64,000 bases of DNA from Azospirillum melinis. GTDB lineage: Bacteria; Pseudomonadota; Alphaproteobacteria; Azospirillales; Azospirillaceae. Numbering within the stretch: the stretch's first letter is position 1; each line of letters starts with the position of its first letter. The notes under the pieces were generated by a model. That model saw nothing but the letters and a program-made list of their open reading frames with translations, searched no databases and had not been told where the DNA came from. Below are positions 17,306-25,368 of this stretch, one piece after another. The stretch lies in NCBI RefSeq assembly GCF_013340935.1, contig NZ_WHOS01000013.1:62001-126000 (forward strand). The letters are read 5' to 3'. The position numbers were made by a program, and so were the translations under genes.

Positions 17306-18174
17306 AGACACATTCTTCCACTGAACCGAGGGCCTCCACCGGCTCGCTGACGGCATGGTCGGGCTACCGGATCAATCTGGTCGGCCTTGCCGCCTTTTCC
17401 GTCGTCCTGTTCTGGGCGCTGGTCGCCCTCTTCGCCCCCTACATCACGCCCCATTCGGTGGGCGAGATGATCGACCTCGACTATTTCGGCCCGATGCGGC
17501 CCGGCCTGTGGCTGGGGTCGGATTATCTCGGCCGCGACATGCTGTCCCGCATCATCTACGGCGCCCGCTACACCGTCGGCATCTCGCTGGCCGCGGTGTC
17601 CATCGCCTGCTTCACCGGCGTGGTGCTGGGCATGACCTCGGCGGTGCTGCGCGGGCCGGTGGACATGGTGGTCAGCCGCATCCTCGACGCCATGAACTCC
17701 ATCCCCAGCAAGCTGTTCGGCCTGATGGTGGTCGCGGCGGTCGGCTCCTCCATCCCCGTGCTGATCCTGACCCTGTCGGTCATTTATGTCCCCGGCGCCT
17801 ACCGCTTCAGCCGGGCGCTGGCGATCAACATCGACACGATGGATTTCATCATGGTCGCCCGCATCCGGGGCGAAAGGCTGCCCTATCTGATCGCATCGGA
17901 GATTCTGCCCAACATCATCGGCCCGGTTCTGGCCGACCTCGGCCTGCGCTTCGTCTTCATCGTCCTGCTGCTGTCGGGCCTGTCCTTCCTGGGGCTGGGC
18001 GTCCAGCCGCCCTACGCCGACTGGGGGGCGCTGGTGCGCGAGAACATCGGCGGCCTGCCCTTCGCGGCACCGGCGGTGATCGTGCCGTCGCTGGCCATCG
18101 CCACCCTGACCATCAGCGTCAATCTGCTGATCGACAATCTTCCGCAGAAGATCCGCGACCGGAGCGCCTCCTGA
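17302..18174 (+). CDS. ABC transporter permease (DppC-like)
   Basis: Second inner-membrane permease, 290 residues. It has the DppC/OppC pattern: an N-terminal helix near 26-50, a periplasmic region with LWLGSDYLGRDMLSRIIYGAR near 73-93, then the binding-protein-dependent transport domain. The coupling loop is MVARIRGERLPYLIASEILPN near 185-205. It overlaps the upstream permease by 4 bp and its TGA shares one base with the ATG of the ATPase gene, so all three are translated as a unit. Confidence 0.9.
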   Translation: MKTHSSTEPRASTGSLTAWSGYRINLVGLAAFSVVLFWALVALFAPYITPHSVGEMIDLDYFGPMRPGLWLGSDYLGRDMLSRIIYGARYTVGISLAAVSIACFTGVVLGMTSAVLRGPVDMVVSRILDAMNSIPSKLFGLMVVAAVGSSIPVLILTLSVIYVPGAYRFSRALAINIDTMDFIMVARIRGERLPYLIASEILPNIIGPVLADLGLRFVFIVLLLSGLSFLGLGVQPPYADWGALVRENIGGLPFAAPAVIVPSLAIATLTISVNLLIDNLPQKIRDRSAS

Positions 18175-19823
18175 TGACGAACCTTGTCGAAATCCGCGGC
18201 CTGACGGTCGAGGCCACCACCGATTCCGGCCGCTGGATCCAGATCCTGAAGGGCATCGACCTGGACATCGCCGCCGGCGAGACCGTCGCCTTCATCGGCG
18301 AAAGCGGCTCCGGCAAGACCACCGCCGCCATGACGCTGCTCGGCTACGCCCGTCCGGGCTGCCGGATTTCCGGCGGAACGGTGACGGTCGACGGCCATGA
18401 CATGGTGACGCTGCCGGAAAAGGACCGGGCCGCCCTGCGCGGCACCACCGTGGCCTATGTGCCGCAGAGTGCCGCCGCCGCCTTCAACCCGGCCTCGACC
18501 ATCATGGAGCAGGTCATCGAGGTGACGCGGATCCATCGCCTGATGCCGCCGGACGAGGCCCGCCGCCGGGCGGTCGCCCTGTTCCGCGCCCTGTCCCTGC
18601 CCAATCCCGACAGCATCGGCGACCGTTACCCGCATCAGGTGTCAGGCGGCCAGTTGCAACGGCTGGCGGCGGCGATGGCGCTGATCGGCGATCCCAAGGT
18701 GGTGATCTTCGACGAGCCGACAACGGCGCTGGACGTCACCACCCAGGTCGAGGTCCTGCGCGCCTTCAAGGCGGTGACCGCCCAGCACCGGATCGCCTGC
18801 GTCTATGTCTCCCACGATCTGGCCGTGGTCGCCCAGATCGCCGACCGCATCATGGTGCTGCGCAACGGCGCGGTGCAGGAAACCGGCAGCGTCCACGACA
18901 TCCTGACGCGCCCGGCCCACCCCTACACCCAGGAATTGCTGCACGCCTTCCACCCCGACACCGGCGGGCGCGAAGCACTGCCCGCCGCCGACAGCGGCGC
19001 TCCGCTGCTGGAGATCAACACGCTGAGCGCCGGCTACGGCCCGCCGCAGTCGAACGGGCAGCCGCTGGTCCTCGCCGTCAAGGGCGTGAGCCTGCAGGTG
19101 AAGCGGGGCACCAACCTCGGCATCATCGGGGAGTCCGGCTGCGGGAAATCGACGCTGGCACGCGCCATCGCCGGAATCCTGCCGGCCTGCAAGGGCGACA
19201 TCCAGTTCAATGGCAAGGAGCTGTGGCACAGTGCCCGCCAGCGCAGCCACGACCAGCTGCGCGACCTGCAGATCGTCTTCCAGCACGCCGATACCGCGCT
19301 CAACCCGGCCAAGTCCATCGAGGACATCCTCGGCCGTCCGCTGACCTTCTATCACGGCCTGCGCGGCAAGGCCCGCGATGCGCGGGTCGATGCGCTGCTG
19401 GACATGGTCCGCCTGCCCCGCGCCCTGCGCCACCGCCGCCCGGCCGAATTGTCGGGCGGCCAGAAGCAGCGGGTGAACTTCGCCCGTGCGCTCGCCGCCG
19501 AGCCGAAGCTGATCCTGTGCGACGAGATCACCTCGGCCCTCGACACCGTCGTTGCGGCGGCGGTCATCGACCTGCTGAAGGAACTGCAACGCGAACTTGG
19601 CCTGTCCTATGTCTTCATCAGCCACGACCTGTCGGTGATCGAGGCGATCTGCGACGAGATCGTCGTGATGTATCGAGGGCAGACGGTGGAGACCATCATC
19701 CCCGCCGACCGGCAGCCGCCGCAGCACCCCTATTCGAAACTGCTGTTCTCGTCGGTTCCGAAGCTGGATCCGACCTGGCTCGACACGCTGAACATCGACG
19801 CCGACCGGATGCGGGTGGCCTGA
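18174..19823 (+). CDS. ABC transporter ATP-binding protein with two fused NBDs (DppD-DppF type)
   Basis: 549-residue double ATPase that energises the peptide-type importer. NBD1 has Walker A GESGSGKTT near residue 41, signature VSGGQLQRL near 158 and Walker B VVIFDEPTTALD near 178. NBD2, beginning near residue 280, has Walker A GESGCGKST near 318, signature LSGGQKQRV near 425 and LILCDEITSALD near 445. Both sites keep their catalytic Glu, so both should hydrolyse ATP. The start ATG at 18174 overlaps the permease stop codon by one base. The fusion replaces the usual separate D and F genes, as in YejF-type systems. It ends the transporter operon. Confidence 0.92.
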   Translation: MTNLVEIRGLTVEATTDSGRWIQILKGIDLDIAAGETVAFIGESGSGKTTAAMTLLGYARPGCRISGGTVTVDGHDMVTLPEKDRAALRGTTVAYVPQSAAAAFNPASTIMEQVIEVTRIHRLMPPDEARRRAVALFRALSLPNPDSIGDRYPHQVSGGQLQRLAAAMALIGDPKVVIFDEPTTALDVTTQVEVLRAFKAVTAQHRIACVYVSHDLAVVAQIADRIMVLRNGAVQETGSVHDILTRPAHPYTQELLHAFHPDTGGREALPAADSGAPLLEINTLSAGYGPPQSNGQPLVLAVKGVSLQVKRGTNLGIIGESGCGKSTLARAIAGILPACKGDIQFNGKELWHSARQRSHDQLRDLQIVFQHADTALNPAKSIEDILGRPLTFYHGLRGKARDARVDALLDMVRLPRALRHRRPAELSGGQKQRVNFARALAAEPKLILCDEITSALDTVVAAAVIDLLKELQRELGLSYVFISHDLSVIEAICDEIVVMYRGQTVETIIPADRQPPQHPYSKLLFSSVPKLDPTWLDTLNIDADRMRVA

Positions 19824-19958
19824 TCCGCCGGTTGGCGATGATTCGCCGAGCCGACAAGCCGGGCTATTTGTGGGTAGGCAGCCACATACCGCCATATGTT
19901 CATGTCTCGTTAAGTGCGGCGGTCCACCCTGCGGCATGATGTCGAGGAGGGCGTCCAA

Positions 19959-20162
19959 ATGACCTGTTCCCAGCAGAGTGTCGCGGTCGGTGGCTTCACG
20001 GCGACAATCACCGACCTCGGGGATCGCCGGGAAATCACCGTCGCACGTGCGGGGCTCGGTCCCTGGGTCTACCAGGAGACCACCCTGGCGAGCCTCTCGG
20101 CCTGCGTCGAGCGGTTCACCGGGCAGTCGGCCTCGCGTCAGCACGCCGATCAGCCCTGCTAG
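19959..20162 (+). CDS. Small hypothetical protein, 67 residues
   Basis: Not recognised. A 67-residue frame starts at ATG 19959, with GAGGAGGG about 7 nt upstream, and its codons show the strong third-position GC of neighbouring genes. The product is soluble, without a signal or membrane segment; motifs such as VGGFTATITDLGDRREITVARAG suggest a small beta-rich fold, and two Cys lie near each end. It lies alone between the end of the ABC operon and the convergent doeD gene. The good ribosome site and codon pattern support a real gene, but it could still be chance. Confidence 0.55.
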   Translation: MTCSQQSVAVGGFTATITDLGDRREITVARAGLGPWVYQETTLASLSACVERFTGQSASRQHADQPC

Positions 20163-20205
20163 GACGGTACCGGCGCACTGACGGAACCCAATCGGAGTCC
20201 GGCGT

Positions 20206-21585
20206 TCAGAGTTCGGCCGCGACAGCCTTCACCGCCTTGGCCGTCGCCGCCACCACGATGTCGGCCTCCTCCCGCGTCAGGCAGAGCGGCGGTGCGAAGC
20301 CGAGGATGTCGCCCTGGGGCATGGCGCGGGCGATGACTCCCCGCTCCAGAAGGGCTGCGGACAGGCGCGGCCCGACCTTCGCCTCGGCGGGGAAGAAGCG
20401 GCGGTCGTCCCGGTCGGCGACGAACTCCACCGCCGCCAGCATGCCCTCGCCGCGCACCTCGCCGACCATCGGATGGCCGGCCAGCGCGTCGGTCAGCGCC
20501 GCGCGGAAATAGCCCCCGGTCTCACGCGCGTTGGTCACCAGATCGAGCGTGTCGATCAGCTCCAGATTCGCTACCCCGGCGGCGGCGCAGAGCGGATGGG
20601 CCGAATAGGTCCAGCCATGGCCGATGGGGCCGAGCTGGTCGGAGCCCTTCTCCAGCACCTTCCACACCCGGTCGCCGACGATCACCCCCGAGAGCGGCGC
20701 ATAGGCGGAGGTCAGCCCCTTGGCGATGGTGATGAGGTCGGGCCTGATGCCGTAATGGTCGGAGCCGAACATGCTGCCGAGCCGGCCGAACCCGGTCACC
20801 ACCTCGTCGGCGATCAGCAGGATGTCGTGCTTGTCCAGGACGGCCTGGATCTTCTCCCAGTAGCCGGCGGGCGGCGGAACGATGCCGCCGGTGCCCAGCA
20901 CCGGTTCGCCGATGAAGGCGGCGATGGTCTCCGGCCCCTCCGCCTGGATCAGCGCCTCCAGCCGGTCGGCGCAGTGCTGGGAGAACTGCTCCTCGCTCAT
21001 GCTGCGGTCGGCCCGGCGGAAATAATAGGGGGCTTCGGTGTGCAGCACCGGCGGGCGCGGCAGGTCGAAGGCCTTGTGGAACAGCTCCAGCCCGGTCAGG
21101 CTGCCGGTCATCACCCCCGACCCGTGATAGCCGCGCCAGCGCGAGATGATCTTCTTCTTCTCGGGCCGGCCGAGGATGTTGTTGTAATACCAGACCAGCT
21201 TAATGTTGGTCTCGTTCGCGTCCGACCCCGACAGGCCGAAATAGACGCGTGACATCCCGGCGGGCGCCCGGTCGACGATCATCCTGGCCAGCGTGATCGA
21301 CGGTTCGCTGCCATGCCCGACATAGGCGTGATAATAGGCGAGCTTGCCGGCCTGCTCGGCGATGGCGTCGGCGATCTCGCGGCGGCCATAGCCGACATTG
21401 ACGCAATAGAGGCCGGCGAAGGCGTCCAGGCTGCGCTTGCCGTCACGGTCGGTGATGTAGACGCCCTCGCCGCCGGTGACGACGCGGGTCGGCGTGTCGC
21501 CGCGGGCATGTGCCGCCATGTGGGTCGACGGGTGGAAGAAATGGTCGCGGTCCCAGGCGGTCAGCTCGTTGGTCAGGTCGGTCAT
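20206..21585 (-). CDS. doeD: L-2,4-diaminobutyrate aminotransferase of ectoine catabolism (DoeD/Atf)
   Basis: 459-residue class III PLP aminotransferase. In ectoine degradation this enzyme converts L-2,4-diaminobutyrate to L-aspartate-beta-semialdehyde. D260 in LLIADEVVTGFGRLG and the Schiff-base K289 in TIAKGLTSAY are present; YHGSGVMTGS near 153-162 binds the cofactor phosphate. The ATG at 21585 is used; a TTG five codons earlier has no ribosome site. It is the last gene of the minus-strand trio asnC-doeC-doeD that diverges from enuR and the ehu/eut operon, the same companion set seen in marine alphaproteobacterial ectoine clusters. Function is inferred from family and context together. Confidence 0.85.
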   Translation of the reverse strand: MTDLTNELTAWDRDHFFHPSTHMAAHARGDTPTRVVTGGEGVYITDRDGKRSLDAFAGLYCVNVGYGRREIADAIAEQAGKLAYYHAYVGHGSEPSITLARMIVDRAPAGMSRVYFGLSGSDANETNIKLVWYYNNILGRPEKKKIISRWRGYHGSGVMTGSLTGLELFHKAFDLPRPPVLHTEAPYYFRRADRSMSEEQFSQHCADRLEALIQAEGPETIAAFIGEPVLGTGGIVPPPAGYWEKIQAVLDKHDILLIADEVVTGFGRLGSMFGSDHYGIRPDLITIAKGLTSAYAPLSGVIVGDRVWKVLEKGSDQLGPIGHGWTYSAHPLCAAAGVANLELIDTLDLVTNARETGGYFRAALTDALAGHPMVGEVRGEGMLAAVEFVADRDDRRFFPAEAKVGPRLSAALLERGVIARAMPQGDILGFAPPLCLTREEADIVVAATAKAVKAVAAEL

Positions 21586-21627
21586 GGCGTGGTTTCCCAA
21601 ACAGGAATTTCGGGTCGAGCGGCTGGT

Positions 21628-23121
21628 TCAGGCGGCGTCGAGGCAGACGTATTTCAGCTCGGTGAAGGCCTCCATCCCATGGCGCGAGCCTTCGCGGCCG
21701 AGGCCGGATTGCTTGACCCCGCCGAAGGGGACCGGCGCGCCGGTGATCTTCACCCGGTTGACCGCCACCATGCCGTAGTGCAGCGCCCGCGACAGGCGGA
21801 GGATCCGGCCGGCGTCACGGGTCACCAGATAGGCGACGAGGCCGTAGTCGGTGTCGTTGGCGCGGGCCACCGCCTCCGCCTCGTCATCGAAGGGCAGGAG
21901 CGCGGCGACCGGGCCGAAGGTCTCCTCGCGCAGGATCAGCGAGTCCGGCGCCACGTCGGCCAGCACGGTCGGACGGTAGAACAGCGGGCCGGCGGGATGG
22001 ACCTCGCCGCCGGTCAGGCAGCGGGCGCCGCGGTCGAGCGCGTCGCGGACATGGCGGGCGCATTTGTCGACCGCCCGCCCGTTCATCAGCGGGCCGATCT
22101 GCACCTCCGGCTCCAGCCCCGGCCCGACGCGCAGCGCGGCACTGCGGGCGGTGAAGGCGGCGCAGAAGCTGTCGTAGAGCGGGCGCTGCACGTAGATGCG
22201 GTTGGCGGCGAGGCAGTCCTGGCCGGAGGTGGCGAACTTCGCGTCGATGGCGATGTCCACCGCCCGTTGCAGATCGGCATCGGCGAAGACCAGCAGAGGT
22301 GCATGGCCGCCCAGCTCCATCACCAGCCGCTTCATGGTCGGGGCACAGCGCGCGGCGATGCGGCTGCCGATTTCGGTGGAACCGGTGAAGCTCATGGCCC
22401 GGACGCGGGCATCGTCGCACAGCGCGCCGACCAGCGGCTCCGGATCGCCGGTCAGGACGTTGAACACGCCGGCGGGGATGCCCGCCCGCTCCGCCAGTTC
22501 CGCCAGCGCCAGCGCCGACAGCGGCGTCTCGGACGACGCATGCGCCACCACGGTGCAACCGGCGGCCAGCGCCGCCGCCGCCTTGCGCGTCAGCATCGCC
22601 GACGGGAAGTTCCACGGCGTCGCCATGCCGGTCACGCCCAGCGCCTCCCGCCGCAGCAGCATTTCGGCACCGGGCAGATGGCTGGCGATGCCCTCGACGC
22701 CCACCCGCTTGGCTTCCTCCGCATACCATTCGACAAAGGAGGCGGCGTAGTCGATCTCCCCCCGCGCTTCGGCGAGCGGCTTGCCCTGCTCCAAGGTCAT
22801 CAGCAGGGCCAGATCCTCCCTGGCGGCGGTGATGCGGTCGAACCAGTCGCGCAGGCGGGCGGCGCGGTCCTGGGGCAGCCGGGCGCTCCAGGCCGGGAAC
22901 GCTGCGGCAGCGGCGGTGACGGCGGCGGTCGCCTGGGCGGCGTCCAGCGCCGCGACCTGGGCGAGAGTCCGTCCGCTGGCCGGGTCGGTCACTGCGAAGG
23001 TGGCGCCGTCCGGTGCCGCGGTCCAGCGTCCGCCGACATAGGCGAGTTCGCGCAGCAGCCGGCGGTCGCTCAGGCGGCCGACGGCGTCGTGACGGTCCGG
23101 GCGGGACAGCTGCGCGGTCAT
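21628..23121 (-). CDS. doeC: Aspartate-semialdehyde dehydrogenase of ectoine catabolism (DoeC/Ssd)
   Basis: 497-residue aldehyde dehydrogenase expected to oxidise L-aspartate-beta-semialdehyde to aspartate, the last ectoine step. Catalytic C303 in GQDCLAANR, E269 in MELGGHAP and N171 in PWNFP are present. Unusually, the cofactor-binding KPS motif that follows GCTVV in most relatives reads HAS here (H194 in place of Lys). The N-terminal [16 protein letters not shown] marks the succinate-semialdehyde branch. GGAGGT lies just before the ATG at 23121. It sits 42 bp before doeD and 142 bp after asnC, with a hairpin in that gap. The Lys change may alter NAD/NADP use. Confidence 0.85.
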   Translation of the reverse strand: MTAQLSRPDRHDAVGRLSDRRLLRELAYVGGRWTAAPDGATFAVTDPASGRTLAQVAALDAAQATAAVTAAAAAFPAWSARLPQDRAARLRDWFDRITAAREDLALLMTLEQGKPLAEARGEIDYAASFVEWYAEEAKRVGVEGIASHLPGAEMLLRREALGVTGMATPWNFPSAMLTRKAAAALAAGCTVVAHASSETPLSALALAELAERAGIPAGVFNVLTGDPEPLVGALCDDARVRAMSFTGSTEIGSRIAARCAPTMKRLVMELGGHAPLLVFADADLQRAVDIAIDAKFATSGQDCLAANRIYVQRPLYDSFCAAFTARSAALRVGPGLEPEVQIGPLMNGRAVDKCARHVRDALDRGARCLTGGEVHPAGPLFYRPTVLADVAPDSLILREETFGPVAALLPFDDEAEAVARANDTDYGLVAYLVTRDAGRILRLSRALHYGMVAVNRVKITGAPVPFGGVKQSGLGREGSRHGMEAFTELKYVCLDAA

Positions 23122-23203
23122 GGACACCTCCGGAATAAGGGGGCAGCGCCGAAGCGCCGGTGTTCCGGAGTCTAGAGGTGCGGCGATGGAGAGAGTGTCC
23201 GAA

Positions 23204-23248
23204 CCTGCCCCTTGGGGCGGAGAGTGTCTCTTTCCCAAGGTGGGCAGG
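23204..23248 (-). other. Large hairpin in the asnC-doeC intergenic gap
   Basis: CCTGCCCCTTGGG at 23204-23216 pairs with CCCAAG at 23234-23239 and GGGCAGG at 23242-23248, leaving a 2-nt bulge, for 13 base pairs. In the minus-strand transcript it lies after asnC and before doeC, where it could attenuate or protect the message. No T run follows. Confidence 0.5.
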
Positions 23249-23263
23249 AAGAGAAAGTCTCTA

Positions 23264-23770
23264 TCAGGTTGGGACGGACCCGCCCGGCTCCTCCATCAGC
23301 GCCTCCAGCGGCATCGCCGCATCGTCCTTCACCGTCCGCGTGACGATGTAGGTGAAATAACGGTCGATCCCGGCGTCGCCGTCCAGCAGCCGGTCGATGA
23401 TCCGCTGATAGGCATCGACGTCGCGCGCCACCACCCGCAGGACATAATCGACCCCACCGCCGACCGACCAGCAGGAGACGATGCCGGGCTCGGCCCTGAC
23501 CGCCCGTTCGAAGCGGTCGAAATCGACCTGCCGGTGGCTGCCCAGCGTCACCTCGACCAGCGCCATCGCGAAGGGCGTCACCTGCCGCAGGGCCAGCCGC
23601 GCGTGATAGCCGGTGACGATGCCGCCCTCCTCCAGCCGGCGCAGCCGCACCCAGCACGGCGTCGGCGACAGCCCCACCCTGTCGGCCAAAGCCAGCTTGG
23701 TGATGCGGCCGTCCCGCTGGATTTCCGAAAGGATGCGCAGGTCGATGAGATCGAGCTTCAGGTCGGGCAT
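23264..23770 (-). CDS. asnC: Lrp/AsnC family regulator of ectoine catabolism (AsnC/DoeX type)
   Basis: 168-residue Lrp/AsnC transcription factor. The N-terminal winged helix-turn-helix spans about residues 4-60 (LDLIDLRILSEIQRDGRITKLALADRVGLS), followed by the RAM ligand domain (about 70-150) with VLRVVARDVDAYQRIIDR. AsnC-type genes accompany doeC/doeD-like genes in other ectoine clusters, where the regulator assists EnuR. It starts 89 bp from the enuR ATG, so the two regulators are divergent and may share control sequence. Its ligand is unknown; a diaminobutyrate-derived effector is an inference. Confidence 0.85.
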   Translation of the reverse strand: MPDLKLDLIDLRILSEIQRDGRITKLALADRVGLSPTPCWVRLRRLEEGGIVTGYHARLALRQVTPFAMALVEVTLGSHRQVDFDRFERAVRAEPGIVSCWSVGGGVDYVLRVVARDVDAYQRIIDRLLDGDAGIDRYFTYIVTRTVKDDAAMPLEALMEEPGGSVPT

Positions 23771-23823
23771 GGGGCGGGGAGCCTCTGGAAAATGACGACC
23801 CGACGATGTCCGCGCTTTCCGCC

Positions 23824-23866
23824 ATTGTCAAATGTGGTGATTTCCAGCAGAAATGTTGCATGACAA
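23824..23866. promoter_or_regulatory. Candidate EnuR operator over the enuR start
   Basis: ATTGTCAAATG at 23824-23834 and CATGACAA at 23859-23866 (the reverse of TTGTCATG) resemble the two repeats found upstream of ehuA at 25266-25309. The second site overlaps the enuR ATG at 23860. Autoregulation by EnuR is a plausible inference, as is shared control of the divergent asnC gene. Confidence 0.45.
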
Positions 23867-25245
23867 AGTGGCACCCCGATGCATCGGCTTTGAGCAGGCC
23901 CGTCTATCTCTCGCTGGCCGATCAGGTGCAGCGGGCGATCATGCAAGGCCAACTGGCGGTCGGCGACCAGCTGCCCACCCACCGGCAGCTTGCCGACGAA
24001 TTGGGCATTTCCGTCCAGACCGTCAGCCGCGCCTACGAGGAGCTGATCCGACGCGGTCTGATCAGCGGGGAGACCGGGCGCGGCACCTTCATCCGTGCCG
24101 TCCAGACCGAGGTCGATCCGCCCTACATCCCGCAACGCACCGACGAGGTGATCGACCTGTCGATCCTGAAGCCGGTGTGCGAGCCGCTGCATGTGGAGGC
24201 GATGCGGGGGGCGCTGGTGGAGCTTGCCGCCAGCCTGCCGCCGGCCGTGGTGCTGTCCTTCCGCCCCAACACCCTGTTCGCCCGCCACCGGGCGACGGCG
24301 GTGTCCTGGCTGCGCCACTGCGGGGTGGAGACGACGGCGGCCAACGTCACCCTGACCAACGGCGCCACCGCCGGCATGACCATCGCCCTGATGGCGGCCG
24401 CCCCGCCGGGATCGACCGTGGTGACGGAGGAGGTCGGGCACCATACCCTGCTGCCGCTCGCCTCCTATCTCGGCATCAAGCTGCGCGGCGTCGCGATAGA
24501 CGAGGAGGGCATCCGGCCCGACGCCCTCGACGCCGCCTGCCGCGACGGCACGGCCAAGGCCCTGTTCGTCATGCCGAACCCGATCAACGCCACCGCGACC
24601 CACATGGGCGAAGAGCGGCGGAAGGAGATCGCGCGCATGGCCCAGCGGCACAATCTCTCCATCGTGGAGAACGACCCGCTGGGGCCCCTGCTGAGCGACC
24701 GGCGCCCGCCACTGGCGGCCCTGGCGCCGGAACGGACGCTCTACGTCACCAGCTTCACCAAGACGGTGATGCCGGGCCTGCGCACCGGCTATCTGGTGGT
24801 TCCGGACCGGCTGCTCGCCGCCGTCACCAACCGCCATCTGGTGACCAACTGGATCGCGACGCCCATCGTCGCCGAGATCGCCACCCGCTGGGTCGAGAAC
24901 GGATTCGCGATGGAGATGGTGGAGTGGCAGCGCAAGGCCCTGCACCGCCGCCACGCGCTGGCGGCGGAGATCCTGAAAGGCATCCCCCATCGCAGCCATG
25001 CCGAGGGGCTGCATCTGTGGCTGCCGCTGGGGGAAGGACGGCCGGAGGCAACCTTCGTGTCGCATGCCCGCCATCAGGGGGTGGCGCTGGCGCCGGGATC
25101 GGCCTTCGCCATCGGCCCCGGAACGCGGCCCGACGCGCTGCGCGTCTCCATCGGCTCCACCACCGAGGCGGAGCTGCACGCCGGCCTGCGCGTGATCGTC
25201 AATCTGCTGAACAGCGACCCGGAGCCGGTGCTTCTCGCCATCTGA
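23860..25245 (+). CDS. enuR: MocR/GabR-type transcriptional regulator of ectoine catabolism (EnuR)
   Basis: 461-residue GntR/aminotransferase chimera. A winged helix-turn-helix occupies about residues 15-80 (VYLSLADQVQRAIMQG, then LADELGISVQTVSRAYEEL), joined by a linker to a class I aminotransferase-like domain; K301 in TSFTKTVMPG is the expected PLP lysine. Members in ectoine clusters bind PLP and sense alpha-acetyl-diaminobutyrate or diaminobutyrate, acting as repressors. The ATG at 23860 is used, but its ribosome site is weak and an in-frame ATG at 23806 is possible. It heads the ehu/eut operon and diverges from asnC. The name rests on domain type plus a complete ectoine locus around it. 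Confidence 0.85.
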   Translation: MTKWHPDASALSRPVYLSLADQVQRAIMQGQLAVGDQLPTHRQLADELGISVQTVSRAYEELIRRGLISGETGRGTFIRAVQTEVDPPYIPQRTDEVIDLSILKPVCEPLHVEAMRGALVELAASLPPAVVLSFRPNTLFARHRATAVSWLRHCGVETTAANVTLTNGATAGMTIALMAAAPPGSTVVTEEVGHHTLLPLASYLGIKLRGVAIDEEGIRPDALDAACRDGTAKALFVMPNPINATATHMGEERRKEIARMAQRHNLSIVENDPLGPLLSDRRPPLAALAPERTLYVTSFTKTVMPGLRTGYLVVPDRLLAAVTNRHLVTNWIATPIVAEIATRWVENGFAMEMVEWQRKALHRRHALAAEILKGIPHRSHAEGLHLWLPLGEGRPEATFVSHARHQGVALAPGSAFAIGPGTRPDALRVSIGSTTEAELHAGLRVIVNLLNSDPEPVLLAI

Positions 25246-25265
25246 ACAATTCCGAGGTGAGCTTC

Positions 25266-25309
25266 TCCGGAATTGTCATGATTTTATTTTCCGGATTGAC
25301 ATGATTTTT
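25266..25309 (+). promoter_or_regulatory. Direct repeats upstream of ehuA, candidate EnuR operator
   Basis: TCCGGAATTGTCATGATTTT at 25266-25285 is followed by a near copy at 25290-25309, TCCGGATTGACATGATTTTT, with one base deleted and one change. The spacing of 24 bp would put both on about the same helix side after two turns. A short inverted repeat, CAATTCCG (25247-25254) with CGGAATTG (25268-25275), overlaps the first copy and may act as a weak terminator after enuR. TTGACA at 25296-25301 could be a -35 element. The region is distinctly AT-rich compared with its surroundings. Confidence 0.55.
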
Positions 25310-25368
25310 GCGGTCCCGCATCGTTTGCGCACATCCACGGTCGCCAACCATTGCAAGGGAAGACCGGT

